DNA of 64,000 nt from Scilla litardierei (taxonomy: Eukaryota; Streptophyta; Magnoliopsida; Asparagales; Asparagaceae): assembly GCA_030789695.1 (NCBI GenBank), contig CM061130.1, positions 17,540,561 through 17,604,560 on the forward strand, in the 5' to 3' direction. Each line of letters opens with the position of its first letter. Position 1 is the first letter of the stretch. Positions 35,100 to 44,764 of the stretch are shown here, piece after piece. The translations under genes and the position numbers were made by a program. The notes below the pieces were generated by a model. It had not been told where the DNA came from, did not search any database, and saw only the letters and a list, made by a program, of their open reading frames with translations.

Positions 35100-35244
35100 C
35101 TAGTGACACGGAAAACAAATCAGATTAGACTCATAGCTTATGACTCGGACGTCGAACTTAATTTATTGGACATTCTAATGTTATTATCGCTATTCCAAAA
35201 ATCGCAGTTACAGAAGGAGACCTGCATGGGCCACCACTAAAACC

Positions 35245-37540
35245 TGTCACGACCCGCTTCCCTAAAATGGAGGCGAGACGTGAAAAGGTCCGCACGAGAG
35301 TGGAGCTGTGAAGCCCCAAACTCGATAAGCGTCCACAATACATAAACAGGTCCCTGTAACCACAACAGAATAGCAATAATAACACAAGGAGAGACTGAAA
35401 TAAAATTCACATCTCACAAATATTGTCCAACATCACAAATAAGTTCAACATCCAGAAAAGCCACCAGGCTAAAAGAAAAGAGTCTAAAGGCCCAGAACAA
35501 GGCCAACAAAAGAAACGACATAACAAAATATAGTATAGGTGCCACGCACCGATAACAAAACAACTGCCTAAACAAAAGTAAAGCACAACGAAGACACTAG
35601 GACTGGTCCCCAGTGTCCACGTACTCCCCGTCAAACACAAGCACGGGCTCGGCGTCTGCAAACACCTCGTCCCCAACAAGTAACTCAGGCTCGGGCTCTA
35701 ACATGTGTCACCCAAAAGAGAAAAGGGGCACATGTCAGCAAGTCGAACGACTTGTGCAAGGAAACGGGAATAATGGTAAACTAGCAACCTAACAATTAAA
35801 ACATGGTGCATGGCAAGTAAAGTACGGTGGTAACAAGTAAGGTAAAGTATAGTACAAGTGGCAAGGGGTTGTTGTGACATGTAATGTCAAGTAACAAGTA
35901 CAAGTACAAGGGATCACTCAACGAGTGCCCTATTGCCCGCAGGCTGTGTTCAGGTATCAAGTACAAGGGATCACTCAACGAGTGCCCTATTGCCCACAGG
36001 CTGTGATGAGCTCGTCTTCTGGAACACGAGCCAGAAAGTGTATTTGATAAGTATGGCGTAGGGGTGCACCTAGCCGGAACGAGTAACACTAGTATGTAGC
36101 GATGCTACGCAATCACGATGAGCATTCAAGCATGCAATGACATGAGCAGATAATTTGCGTACCGTTAATTAAATTAAACGTGACAGGCGAAATGCAATGA
36201 CATGAACATATTCGCGTACCGTTAATTAAATTAAACATGGCAGTTAAAATGCAATAGCAGTTAAGGATGCATGGATGACATGAACAGTTATTTTCGCGTA
36301 CCGTTAAGGAAAGTAAACGTGACATACAAGCATGATGAAAGTGACGGACCAAGCTTCGTTGTCAAGCTAGGCCAATGGCGTCTAAACGGCTATCCTTTCA
36401 CCGTCTAGTCTCTTTTACGCTAAAGCAAGGTAAATGGCCTAAGACATGGCCTAAATCAAGAGATGCAAGTTTCACTTGCCTATCACCGGGGAGAACGGTC
36501 ACGAAAGTTCGTCTCCGCGGATGCTAGCCTACGGGGAATCGCTGTTATGGGGAACAATCATCAAAACACAAGTATTTTATTAGGGTTTCATAAAAATTGC
36601 AATAGGGTAAGAAAACAACGGTGGATCGATTTCTTACCGAGAGGAGGCGGAAGGAACACTCCGGGGAACCCTAGGACCAGATCTGGAAAAGATTGGAGAA
36701 GTTTGGGGAAACTAGGGTTTTGGGGGATTTGGGGATTTGATGGGTTTTGGTGAGATTTTGGGGAAGATGAGAGGTAGATAGGGTAGATGGATGGTTTGGA
36801 TGATGGATTTAGGGCTTGGAATGAAGCAATGGAGCTTGGAGGAAGATGGGGGCTCAATGGGGGAGAAACTAGGGCTTAGGGTCGTGTTGGAGAAGAAGAA
36901 GTCGTTTGGGGGGGTATTTATAGGTTGAGCTGGCGGCTAGGGCAAAACTAGGGTTTCCTGCACTGCTTAGTCGGTCAAAGAACAACTGTTGACCGACTAG
37001 TTCGAGATCTAGTCGGTCGGTTGAACAACGCAGACCGACTAAGTGTAAACAGTAACTCCAGTCGAAAACCTGAACTAAGAGTTAGTCGGTTCAAGAAGCA
37101 TCGCCGACCGACTAGTTTGCAACCTAGTCGGTCAACCAACGTTCTTAGACCGACTAACGATAAACAGTAGCTTCCTCAGAAAATTAGAAAGCTCACTAGT
37201 CGGTCCAAGAAGGATTGCCGACCGACTGGATCGTCATCTAGTCGGTCGGTGGCCCTTCTTACACCGGCTAATGAGCAAAGAAAGTACCAATACGGAGCGC
37301 GAGGCCCCGTGATCGAATCCTAAGACTCCTAGGCTTGATCTAATAGTTAGATATGACCGTTATGAAGCCCGTCACAAACGACGTACTTCGAAATCGACGA
37401 TCCTAAGGAAGAATCGAGAAAATACGACGAATCGATCGAAAATGAAAGTTACGGAGACGAAAACCACACAAGAGGAGAAAATCCACCAAAACATATATTA
37501 TAATATATAAAATCCAGATACATGAAAAGCAGTCGTTACA
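35245..37540 (-). repeat. E4 5' LTR
   Basis: Practically identical to 28191-30486. TATA box (minus) at 36915-36922, inverted-motif array at 36967-37264 and duplicated GAGTGCCCTATTGCCC module at about 35901-36000. The inner flank reads GGTTTTAGTGGTGGCCCATG in element sense, which is not the tRNA-iMet site usual for chromoviruses; I cannot name the primer. Confidence 0.95.
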
Positions 37541-37545
37541 ACCAA

Positions 37546-37793
37546 GCATCAAAAGCTTCCTTGTCTCATCTGTGTTGGGCCGTAGTGCCCAACTCGGGTT
37601 CAATCATTACGTTCTTTAGAGTTTCGAGCACTTCTTGCTCCTCTAAAACGTATTGTATCTTAATGGACCAAAGTTTGTAATTATCGCCGTTGAGTTTTTC
37701 ACCTTTGTTTAACTCAGCGACGATATTCTTTGAAGCGGAAGACATTTTACTTTTAAAATGCTGCAAAAGACACAAAACCGAAGGTTTGATCAA
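37546..37793 (-). pseudogene. E3 gag, N-terminal part
   Basis: Start of the copia gag, probably from the internal ATG giving MSSASKNIVAEL at about 37745. LNGDNYKLWSIKIQYVLEE is the typical copia gag N-terminus. A stop (TGA, likely from TGG) after AQHR at about 37568-37566 is followed in frame by DKEAFDAW, where E4 is inserted at the ACCAA duplication. The frame resumes at 28185. Confidence 0.85.
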
Positions 37794-37805
37794 AACATTG
37801 CATAA

Positions 37806-38330
37806 AAATTCTTAAAATATAACTCCCACTTGAAATGATAATAGAATATCCCATTTGGATAGTTCTAAAAAATTCAAATCCCACTTGGAATTATATTATA
37901 TTTGATAAGTTACTTTGGAAAAATATTGAAGATGTTGTTCTAGAATCGAAAAGGTCTCTACGATTCCAATCACCATCTAGAACAACCTTCAATATTCCCC
38001 CATCACTTATCAAACAATAGTACTCTTATAGTACTAGCAGCGGAAAACGAGTTTGAAAACGTATTTTTCAGATATAATTCCCATTTGAAATGATAATAGA
38101 ATATCACATATGGATAGTTCTAAAATCAACTCCCACTTGGAATGATATTTATAATTTGATAAGTTACTTTCGAAAAATATTGAAGATGTTACTCTAGAAT
38201 CGGAAAGGTCACTATGTTTCCAATCACCATCTAGAGTAACCTTCAATATTTCTCCCTCACTTTATCAAATGTTAGTACTCTTGTAGTACTTCGCAGCGGA
38301 AAAGCGTTTTTGAAAACGTATTTTTCAAAA
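37806..38330 (-). repeat. E3 leader: two tandem copies of a hairpin-forming unit
   Basis: Two copies of about 255-265 bp (starting near 37820 and 38070) lie in the untranslated leader between primer site and gag. Each forms a long hairpin: in copy 1, 37922-37944 pairs with 37976-37996; in copy 2, 38176-38198 pairs with 38230-38250. Both have a 10-bp and an 11-bp perfect stem separated by a 2-nt bulge, with an additional outer stem TTTGATAA/TTATCAAA. The 11-bp stems differ between copies at two pairs, each change compensated on the other arm. Confidence 0.8.
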
Positions 38331-38665
38331 CGTATGAAAACGTATTTTTCAAAAAAATGTATATTTCAACTTAGTACCCTTATGATACTAGTGAAATATT
38401 CGGCACTTCCTGATCATTTGTCGGGAATGAGCCGTAGTCGTGCCAAGGTCGGATCCCCCTTTTGGGGATTTTTCTGCAAACTTTCGTCGTCGGCTCCCGT
38501 ATGGATCCAGGCGTTTCCCCCCGTATGAGAGAATTTTGATGCAGACGACTGTCGTTTGGCCCCGTATGGGCTAGTCGGCACGTTCATGTTCAACCAAGGC
38601 CTGTTGCCGAATTGGTCGACCAAAACACCCAAATTGGTCGACCAAAATTTGGTCTTCTTCACTCC
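38331..38665 (-). other. E3 leader, unique part
   Basis: Sequence between the hairpin copies and the GC-rich array. A direct repeat of GAAAACGTATTTTTCAAAA words is visible at 38310-38360. ATTGGTCGACCAAAA occurs twice near 38610-38645 and contains the palindrome TTGGTCGACCAA. No coding region is supported. Confidence 0.5.
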
Positions 38666-38667
38666 CG

Positions 38668-39120
38668 GCCAGGGCCCCTGCCCTGGCCGGCCAGGGCCGA
38701 CCTGCGGCAGCCCTGGCCACTGCCAGGGCCGGCCTGGCCACTGGCCTGGCCTCGGCCAGAGGCCGGCCAGGCCTCTGCCTGGCTTGGCCTAGGCCAGAGG
38801 CCCCTGGCCGGGGCCAGGGCCCCTGCCCTGGCCTCTGCCAGGGCGGCCAGGCCCTGGCCGGGGCCAGGGCCCCTGCCCTGGCCTGGGCCAGGGCGGCCAG
38901 GCCCTGGCCTGAGGCCAGGGCGCCTGCCCTGGCCTCTGCCAGGGCGGCCAGGCCCTGGCCGGGTCCAGGGCCCCTGCCCTGGCCGCGGCCAGGGGGGCAT
39001 GGCCCTGGCCTGGCCTGGCCGCGGCCAGGGCTCTCTGGCCGTGGCCGGCCAGGGCCGGCCGGCCATGGCCCGGCCATGGCTTATTGGCCTTGACCGGCCA
39101 TGGCCCTTTGGCCATGGCCG
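38668..39120 (-). repeat. E3 leader: GGCC-rich 50-bp tandem array
   Basis: Words such as GGCCAGGG, CCCTGCCCTGGCC and GGCCGGGGCCAGGGCCCC recur. The register between 38801 and about 39000 is 50-51 bp with four to five units; flanks are degenerate. Many words are self-complementary, so strong secondary structure is expected. Long ORFs on both strands here (Gly/Pro/Arg/Ala-rich) are a by-product of composition. Confidence 0.8.
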
Positions 39121-39672
39121 GTCTCCCCCCCTTCATGGGGTTGCCGCACATCCCGTCGGAGGGGTGGCCGTGGTGGTTATTGGCCGTAGCCAACCCCCTC
39201 CGCATGGGGAGGGGGGTGCATGGCCTTCATAGCCCATTTGGCCATGGTGCACATGCATTAAAATTCATCTTCCCCGATGGGAATAACCACCATCTTCTTC
39301 TCCGGTGAAGCACCCGTTCGTCGAGGAAGTAGTTAGCCTCCAATGGCCGTATGCCAAAAAATTAACCCACTTCTAAAATTCGTAAACTACGCGCTCCACA
39401 TGAAGAGAGTTCACATTCCCTATGAATGGAGACTCAGCATCCATGAAGAGAGCGAGCTTGACGATATGAACAGTCGGTTCTTCTCGTCACGGAGAGTTCC
39501 TACCATATCCGTAATGATAGGAGACCCTAACGTGAAAAGAACAACCGCTGCGTTCTCTCCTTCACGAAGCGTTCCTACCATATCCATAATGGTAGGATAC
39601 CCATTCGTGAAAAAGACAACGACTCGTTCATAGTTTCGAAGGGGCGACGGTTTGACCGGAGCGAATCCGTAT
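39121..39672 (-). other. E3 leader next to primer site
   Basis: Untranslated leader. A pair of related segments around 39490-39520 and 39565-39600 shares GTTCCTACCATATCC and GTAATGATAGGA/ATAATGGTAGGA words, about 75 bp apart. No ORF is supported. Confidence 0.5.
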
Positions 39673-39685
39673 GGCTCTGATACCA
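39672..39685 (-). other. E3 primer binding site, tRNA-iMet
   Basis: Minus strand TGGTATCAGAGCCA, one base inside the 5' LTR. This is the standard plant copia primer site for initiator tRNA-Met. Confidence 0.93.
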
Positions 39686-39686
39686 A

Positions 39687-40290
39687 TGTAGGATCCTGCC
39701 AGAACAGAATTAGGATCGATAAATGAAGTTGAGACTTACGCTTGCGTATGCGGCACGGTAGTCACAGAACTTCGCCTTCGGATTCGCCACGACGGATCGA
39801 GTCTTCTCACGAACGGAGTAAGGCTACTAAATCCACAATCTAAATCTCTACTTTTAGATTAAGAACTTGGATAAAGAGAGAAGATGGATTTCGGCAGAGC
39901 TTCGCTAGAATGAAATGCATGCAAGAATGCCATGCAAAAGTGTAAGGAAATGGCTAACCCTTGGGTCTTATTTATAGCCCCCAAGGTAGTTATTTTAGGA
40001 GTAATTGTTTCTTTGGAACAATTTAACTAAGGTGTACCATCGTACATGGCATATTATAAGCTTAAGTTGTACCATATGCATGGTACAACATAAGCTTAAG
40101 ATATTACCCCTTTATTAGCCATATGTCGCATGCACTTATGCACATATAATGCCACTTTCCCATCATCTAGAGATCCTCTCCTCAAGGGAACATATTCCCT
40201 TTGCACACGACTACGTGTACGCGACGTTCGAGGTCCGTATTCCCTCGTACATCCCCCACAAGGGTGTACTAACGTCTTCCATATCCAACA
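39687..40290 (-). repeat. E3 5' LTR
   Basis: Partner of 23042-23646; six substitutions and one indel were noticed by eye over about 604 bp. The plus-strand TATTTATAGCCCC near 39969 gives a TATA-like box on the minus strand. Confidence 0.93.
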
Positions 40291-40295
40291 CAACA

Positions 40296-40410
40296 CACGC
40301 CTCCCCGTGATCGACCCCCAAGCCACACTTCGACACCGTGCGCTTGCGGTTTATAAATTCTAATTCTAGTATCCCCGTCCCGGTTTGCGTGTCAAAAGGG
40401 CGGCCAGTCA
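40296..40410 (+). repeat. E2 3' LTR, terminal part
   Basis: Last 115 bp of the E2 LTR after E3, matching 10204-10318 (CGCCTCCCCGTGATCGACCC to GGCCAGTCA). The E1 target duplication GTTCC follows. Confidence 0.92.
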
Positions 40411-41025
40411 GTTCCTATCAAAGTCCGTCGAGATATCGCTCCCATTCTTAAGAATCTTGCAATGGGGGTCGAATGGGACGATTCCTTCTCCCAAGCATTC
40501 GCGGAGCTGCGGGCCTACTTACAAAGTCCGTCGTTGCTAGCAAAGCCGGATGAGGGTGAGCAGCTGGGCTTATATCTTTCTACCGGTGAAGAAGCTGTCA
40601 GTTCGACCCTCGTTAAAGAAGAGAAGGACACACAGAGGCCGGTCTACTATGCGAGCCGGGTGCTCCAAAATGCATAGACCCATTATAGCCCCATAGAGAA
40701 GGTCGCATATTGCCTCGTCCAGACATCGAGAAAGCTCCGACCGTACTTTCAAGCTCACACCATCATTGTCTACACCAATCTACCCCTCGAGAAGAATTTG
40801 AAGAGAATGGAGAGATCGGACAGAATGCTGAACTGGAGCATCGAACTTAGCGAGTTCAACATCATCTATAAAGCCCAAACGGCGATCAAAGGCCAAGCGC
40901 TGGCGGACTTCGTGGTGGAATGCACCATCGAAGAACTTTTCGAAGATCCGTCAGACGCTCGATCGGCCGTGACATGGCAAAGGCCGGCAGTAGAAGGCAA
41001 CCCCTCGACGTCCGCCCAAGAATGA
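40411..41025 (+). pseudogene. E1 RNase H of RT, interrupted
   Basis: Continuation of E1 pol after E2. The connection reads WDDSFSQAFAELRAYL, then LLAKPDEGEQLGLYLSTGEEA and RPVYYASRVLQNA. In-frame TAG at 40675-40677; the frame continues with KVAYCLVQTSRKLRPYF, RSDRMLNWSIELSEFNI and KGQALADFVVEC, then TGA at 41023-41025. Pattern is that of the RT-linked RNase H and the tether before the second RNase H of Tat elements. Confidence 0.85.
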
Positions 41026-41500
41026 GAAGGCAAACTATTGGTCGTCCACATTGATGGGTCGACTGCAGGGTCGGGAAGTGGAGCGGGCATCGTCATAGAA
41101 ACCCCCGACGGGAGCTTGCTAAAGTACGCACTCCGCTTCAACTTCTCGGCAACAAACAATGTGGCAGAGTACGAGGCCACTGTCAATGGGTTGAAACTAT
41201 GCCTGGCAATGGGGAGACGAATGTGTTGCTGCTAAGAGACTCGAGGCTCGTCGTCCAACAAATTCAAGGGAGCTTCGAGGCAAGGGAGGAGCTGATGAAA
41301 CGCTACTTAAAGTGCGCCCAGGCCGAACTTCAAAAGTTCAAGAAGGTGGAGGTTCAACATCTGCCTCGATCGAACAACCTTTGCGCCGATGCTCTCTCGA
41401 AGCTGGCCTCCTCTTCCCTGGCTGAGATTGGAAAGGCCATCTATGTCGAGAACCTGCTGACACTGACCATTGAGGAGGGCAAGCTAATGTGTGAAGAGCC
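41026..41500 (+). pseudogene. E1 second (Tat-type) RNase H
   Basis: An additional RNase H domain, a known trait of the Tat clade. Blocks: VVHIDGSTAGSGSGAGIVI (first D), NNVAEYEATVNGLKL (E), then after a frameshift near 41215 LLLRDSRLVVQQIQG (D) and NNLCADALSKLASSS (last D). All four acidic catalytic positions are recognisable, but not in one frame. Confidence 0.85.
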
Positions 41501-41529
41501 AAACAACAACCTAGATGAGCCCGATCATG

Positions 41530-42164
41530 ACCTACCTGGATACGGGAGCCCTGCCCGAAGATTGGCTCGAAGCAAAAAAGGTAGAGAGGTGAGCCCTATC
41601 GTTCGTAATCTTCGACGTCGTACTTTATCGGAAGCACCGCGCAAGATACGACATCCTGCCTTATCTAAAGTGTCTGGGACCGGACCAAGCTGAACAGGTC
41701 ATCTGTGAGGTGCACGAAGGCTTCTGTGGAAACCACTACGGTGGATGCACCATCGCCCACAAAGCAATGCATCAAGGATACTACTAGCTGACCATGCTCT
41801 AAGACGTGCTCCAATACGTCAAGAAGTGCAGAGAATGCCAGAAATTCTACAAACACACTGCTGCACCGCCGGTCGACCCGGTCCCCATTCTCAGCCCGAT
41901 CACGTTCGTCAAGTGGGGCCTCGACATCCTCGGACCCACCCTATGGCGTCTAAAAGGATGAAGTTCCTCGTCGTCGTTGTCGATTACTTCACCAAATGGA
42001 TCGAGGCTGAACAACTGGCGCACATCACGTGGAAGGACATGAAGAGCTTTGTTTGGAAGTCTGTCATTTGCTGCTTTGGGGTGCCTTGCTCCATAGTGAC
42101 AGATAATGAGAGGCAGTTCGACTGTGCGGATTTCAGAAGCTTCTGTTCAGAGTGGGGCATCAAA
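41530..42164 (+). pseudogene. E1 integrase, N-terminal and core part
   Basis: The zinc region reads HEGFCGNHYGGCTIAHK and KKCRECQKF with two stops between. The rve core starts in another frame: FLVVVVDYFTKWIEAE (first D), FGVPCSIVTDNERQF (second D) and SEWGIK, where the solo LTR at 42165 interrupts at the TCAAA target duplication. Earlier text (41530-41700) is frameshifted. Confidence 0.85.
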
Positions 42165-43978
42165 TGTTGAGTATTGGACTTCTCCATACTTGGTGTTAAT
42201 GATGAGCAAACATAAATACTTGTGACCAATCCCCTATTTTGCAGTTAATCCATTGCCTAAGCATTATATGAAGATCTACTTGCAATGGATGACTCTCAAA
42301 GATCATTGAAGGCAAATGACATGGATTGGATGATCGTAATGATGATTGAAGCTCCATAAAGACTTCAAGCTCATACGATGGATAGAAGAGAGTTTTCGTC
42401 AATGTTAATTTCTTTTATCTCTTCTAGTATGTAGCTTAGAAGTAGAACATTGATGGAGCACTCACACACATCTTCAATTCAGTCTTAGGACATCATTAGA
42501 TCATTCGTCCTTAGACTCCAATTCATTTCTTTAGTGATTGTGCTTGGATTGTTTATAACAGTCGACTGCTGAACACTTTACAACCGTCTGTCTCAAAAAC
42601 AGTCGATTGTGTTTTGTTCTACAGTCGCCTGTTATGCACAAACTGATACAATCTAGTTTTGGGCTTCTCTGTCTTATTTTCCACAGGCGACTCATTGACG
42701 ATTTACAGTCGCCTGTCCAAGTGACAGTCGCCTGTGTTTTGTAAATCAGTCACCTGCCTATCTTCTGCCCAAACTTTGTTGATCTGACTTTTACGGCCAG
42801 TCGACTAATGTTGAATATACAGTCGACTGCCCCTTGGATCAGTCAAATGTCTATGCTGCAACAGTCGTCTGTCTGTGAGCCATTTCATTGACTCAGCTCT
42901 CTGGAAATTCTCAGGGTATTTGACAGTCATCTATATAAGGATTTACAGTCGCCTGTTCTGATTAACAGTCGACTGTTTTATCCTCATCAGTCGTCTGTCC
43001 TGTTATCTCAGAAGATTTCCAGAATTCTTTAACTTACCCATCTTTCGGACAGTCGCCTGTAGACGGATTTACAGTCGCCTATTGGTTCAACAGTCGACTG
43101 TCTATGGTTCAACAGTCGATTGTCCACGTGGTAAGTTACCGTTATGAATTCTCACCTACCCTTGCTGACTGTGCAACAGTCGACTGTGTTTTCTTCAACA
43201 GTCGACTGTCACAAGTGCAGATTCTATCCGTTGAGAATTTTCTCACGGATTCCAAAAGAGTTTTTGCCTAAACTGTTTTGTGGATTTGAGAAACTATATA
43301 AGGGGCTTTTACTGTTCCATTGATAGGTTACCTAGGCTATTGCAAAATCTCTCAAGCTTTCATTCTCAAGTCTAAAAGCTCTCAAATCCAAAGCCCTAAG
43401 AATTCCTATCTTTGATCTCTTGCTCTCCAACCTAGAACCAAAGAGTTATTTTCTAGGCATTTGGTGCAGTCAAGAGAAAGGGCTTTCTCATCTTTTCCAA
43501 GAGAGTCTTCAACACACAACACACCACTCCTTCAAGTTCCACTTCAAGTCATAGGTGATTGTAAGTGTTACTTTTATAATTTCATAACTTTTGTTATTTG
43601 AATTTGCTCTCGTGTTGTGAGAGCGGTTTGCTTGCTCCCAAGTTGTGGGAGTCAAGGTCAATCGATTGTACTTCGATTTCACTTGTAGGGTTGCTACAAG
43701 TGGTTTTTAAGGAAACCGAAAGTTATGGTTCTAACTTGAGTATCCGGAGGTATCCGGGTGGAAGGGGCGTAGGATTACCGGGAACAAGTCGGGAAGTAAC
43801 TTAGGTAATCCGAACCCTTGAAACATCTCTGCATTTGCGTGTGTTTAATTTTGGGTTTAATCTCTATTCCGCATTATTTTGTTGGATTGCAATTAAATTG
43901 GTGTAACTATCTTTTTAAATTGCATAAATACTATTCAACCCCCCTTCTAGTGTTTTCCCCATAGACAGGATCCTTACA
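42165..43978 (+). mobile_element. Solo LTR (1,814 bp) in the E1 integrase, SIRE-like
   Basis: Starts TGTTGAGTAT and ends GGATCCTTACA, with perfect target duplication TCAAA (42160-42164 and 43979-43983). The C-rich end TATTCAACCCCCCTTCTAGTG is reminiscent of SIRE/Maximus copia LTRs, a lineage call I make only tentatively. A TATA box TATATAAG is at 43295-43302. An array of ACAGTCGACTGT-type palindromes occupies 42558-43209. No coding sequence. Confidence 0.88.
42558..43209 (+). promoter_or_regulatory. Array of ACAGTCGACTGT palindromes upstream of TATA
   Basis: Perfect ACAGTCGACTGT at 42965-42976, 43090-43101, 43176-43187 and 43198-43209. About twenty variants lie between them, such as ACAGTCGCCTGT, CAGTCGACTGC and CAGTCGTCTGT. 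The array ends about 85 bp before the TATA box at 43295. Confidence 0.75.
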
Positions 43979-44579
43979 TCAAACTCCACTTTGCATCTGT
44001 GGCGCACCCTCAATGTAATGGAATGGCGGAAGCAGCGAACAAATATATATTGGGCCCCCTGAAGAAGAAGGTCAGTGACGCGCTTGGGTCCTGGCCGGAC
44101 AAGCTACCGGGAATCCTATGGTCATCCCGCACAACCTACAAATCATCGACCGGGAGAGCCAGTTTATGATCGCGTTTGGGGCGGAGGCCGTCGTTCCAGT
44201 AGAAGTGGGAGAGGAGACTCTTCGGCTCAGATACTTCGATGAAGACATCAACATGGAAGGCCTCGACCTCAACATCGAGCTCATCGATGAAGTAAGAGAC
44301 TGAGCCCTTACCAACCTCGTCAAGCATAGCCAGATGATGGCTCGATACTATAACTCCCGAGTGAAGAAACGAAGCTTCAAAGTCGGTGACCTAGTCCTCA
44401 GGGACGCGGCCTTCAAACCAGAGATCGCTCGCCGAGGGAAGCTCTCAGCAAAATGGGAGGACCCTTATGAAATTATTAACATCATCGGGCCAGCGACTTA
44501 CATCCTAGCGACCATAGAAGGCGGCGAGCTAGCCCACCCATGGAATGCTGAGCACTTGCTTAGATACTATCAATAACTT
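43979..44579 (+). pseudogene. E1 integrase, C-terminal part
   Basis: Core end: VAHPQCNGMAEAANKYI supplies the catalytic glutamate. Frameshifts follow around 44100-44300 (IAFGAEAVVPVEVGEETLR is the conserved AYG.EAV.P.E-like motif). The final open block 44334-44576 reads MMARYYNSRVKKRSFKVGDLV, LSAKWEDPYEIINIIG and HPWNAEHLLRYYQ, the GPF-like C-terminal domain of Tat integrases. No chromodomain is present, as expected for Tat. Confidence 0.87.
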
Positions 44580-44764
44580 TGTAAACATTAATGAAATTAT
44601 CTTCTTTTTTGTGCATATTCTCAGATATTATCACCTCCGTTTAAGAAATTTCGACTCTTTTCTGAGGTTAAAAGCATCCTCGCAAAGGTCGACCATATCC
44701 TAGGATGCTCCTACCAACATTAAAAGACGGGATAAGTAAGGTCCCAGAGCAAGGGTAGGCGACC

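Larger units (their letters stand above)
28191..37540 (-). mobile_element. E4: Tekay-type chromodomain Ty3/gypsy element, nearly intact
   Basis: LTRs of 2,296 bp (28191-30486 and 35245-37540) with perfect target duplication ACCAA (28186-28190 and 37541-37545). I found one difference between the LTRs (C at about 30224, A at about 37278), so this is a very recent insertion. Minus-strand order: LTR, gag, apparent intron, protease, RT, RNase H, integrase, chromodomain, polypurine tract, LTR. The only coding lesion seen is a TGA in the integrase. Total length 9,350 bp. Confidence 0.95.
23042..40290 (-). mobile_element. E3: Ty1/copia element, defective, containing E4
   Basis: LTRs of 605 and 604 bp (23042-23646 and 39687-40290) are flanked by CAACA on both sides (23037-23041 and 40291-40295). 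The element runs on the minus strand: primer site 39685, long leader, gag [E4 insertion], protease, integrase, RT, RNase H remnant, 3' LTR. Domain order PR-INT-RT-RH identifies copia. About six substitutions and one indel were seen between the LTRs. Gag and pol carry stops and the RNase H core is deleted. Without E4 it is about 7.9 kb. Confidence 0.93.
8740..40410 (+). mobile_element. E2: Athila-type element lacking RT/INT, with nested insertions
   Basis: Inserted in the E1 RT-RNase H junction with perfect target duplication GTTCC (8735-8739 and 40411-40415). Components: 5' LTR 8740-10318, primer site, gag, protease, a motif array with TATA, ATHILA ORF (split by a solo LTR), a second solo LTR, long 3' non-coding part, polypurine tract and 3' LTR 21558-23041 plus 40296-40410 (split by the copia element E3). 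No RT, RNase H or integrase is found between protease and ATHILA ORF. Without the insertions it is about 10.6 kb. Confidence 0.88.

Noticed and set aside
38571..39232. Long Gly/Pro/Arg/Ala-rich ORFs on both strands
   Set aside because: Produced by the GGCC-rich tandem block, which has few stops in any frame; no protein family resemblance.
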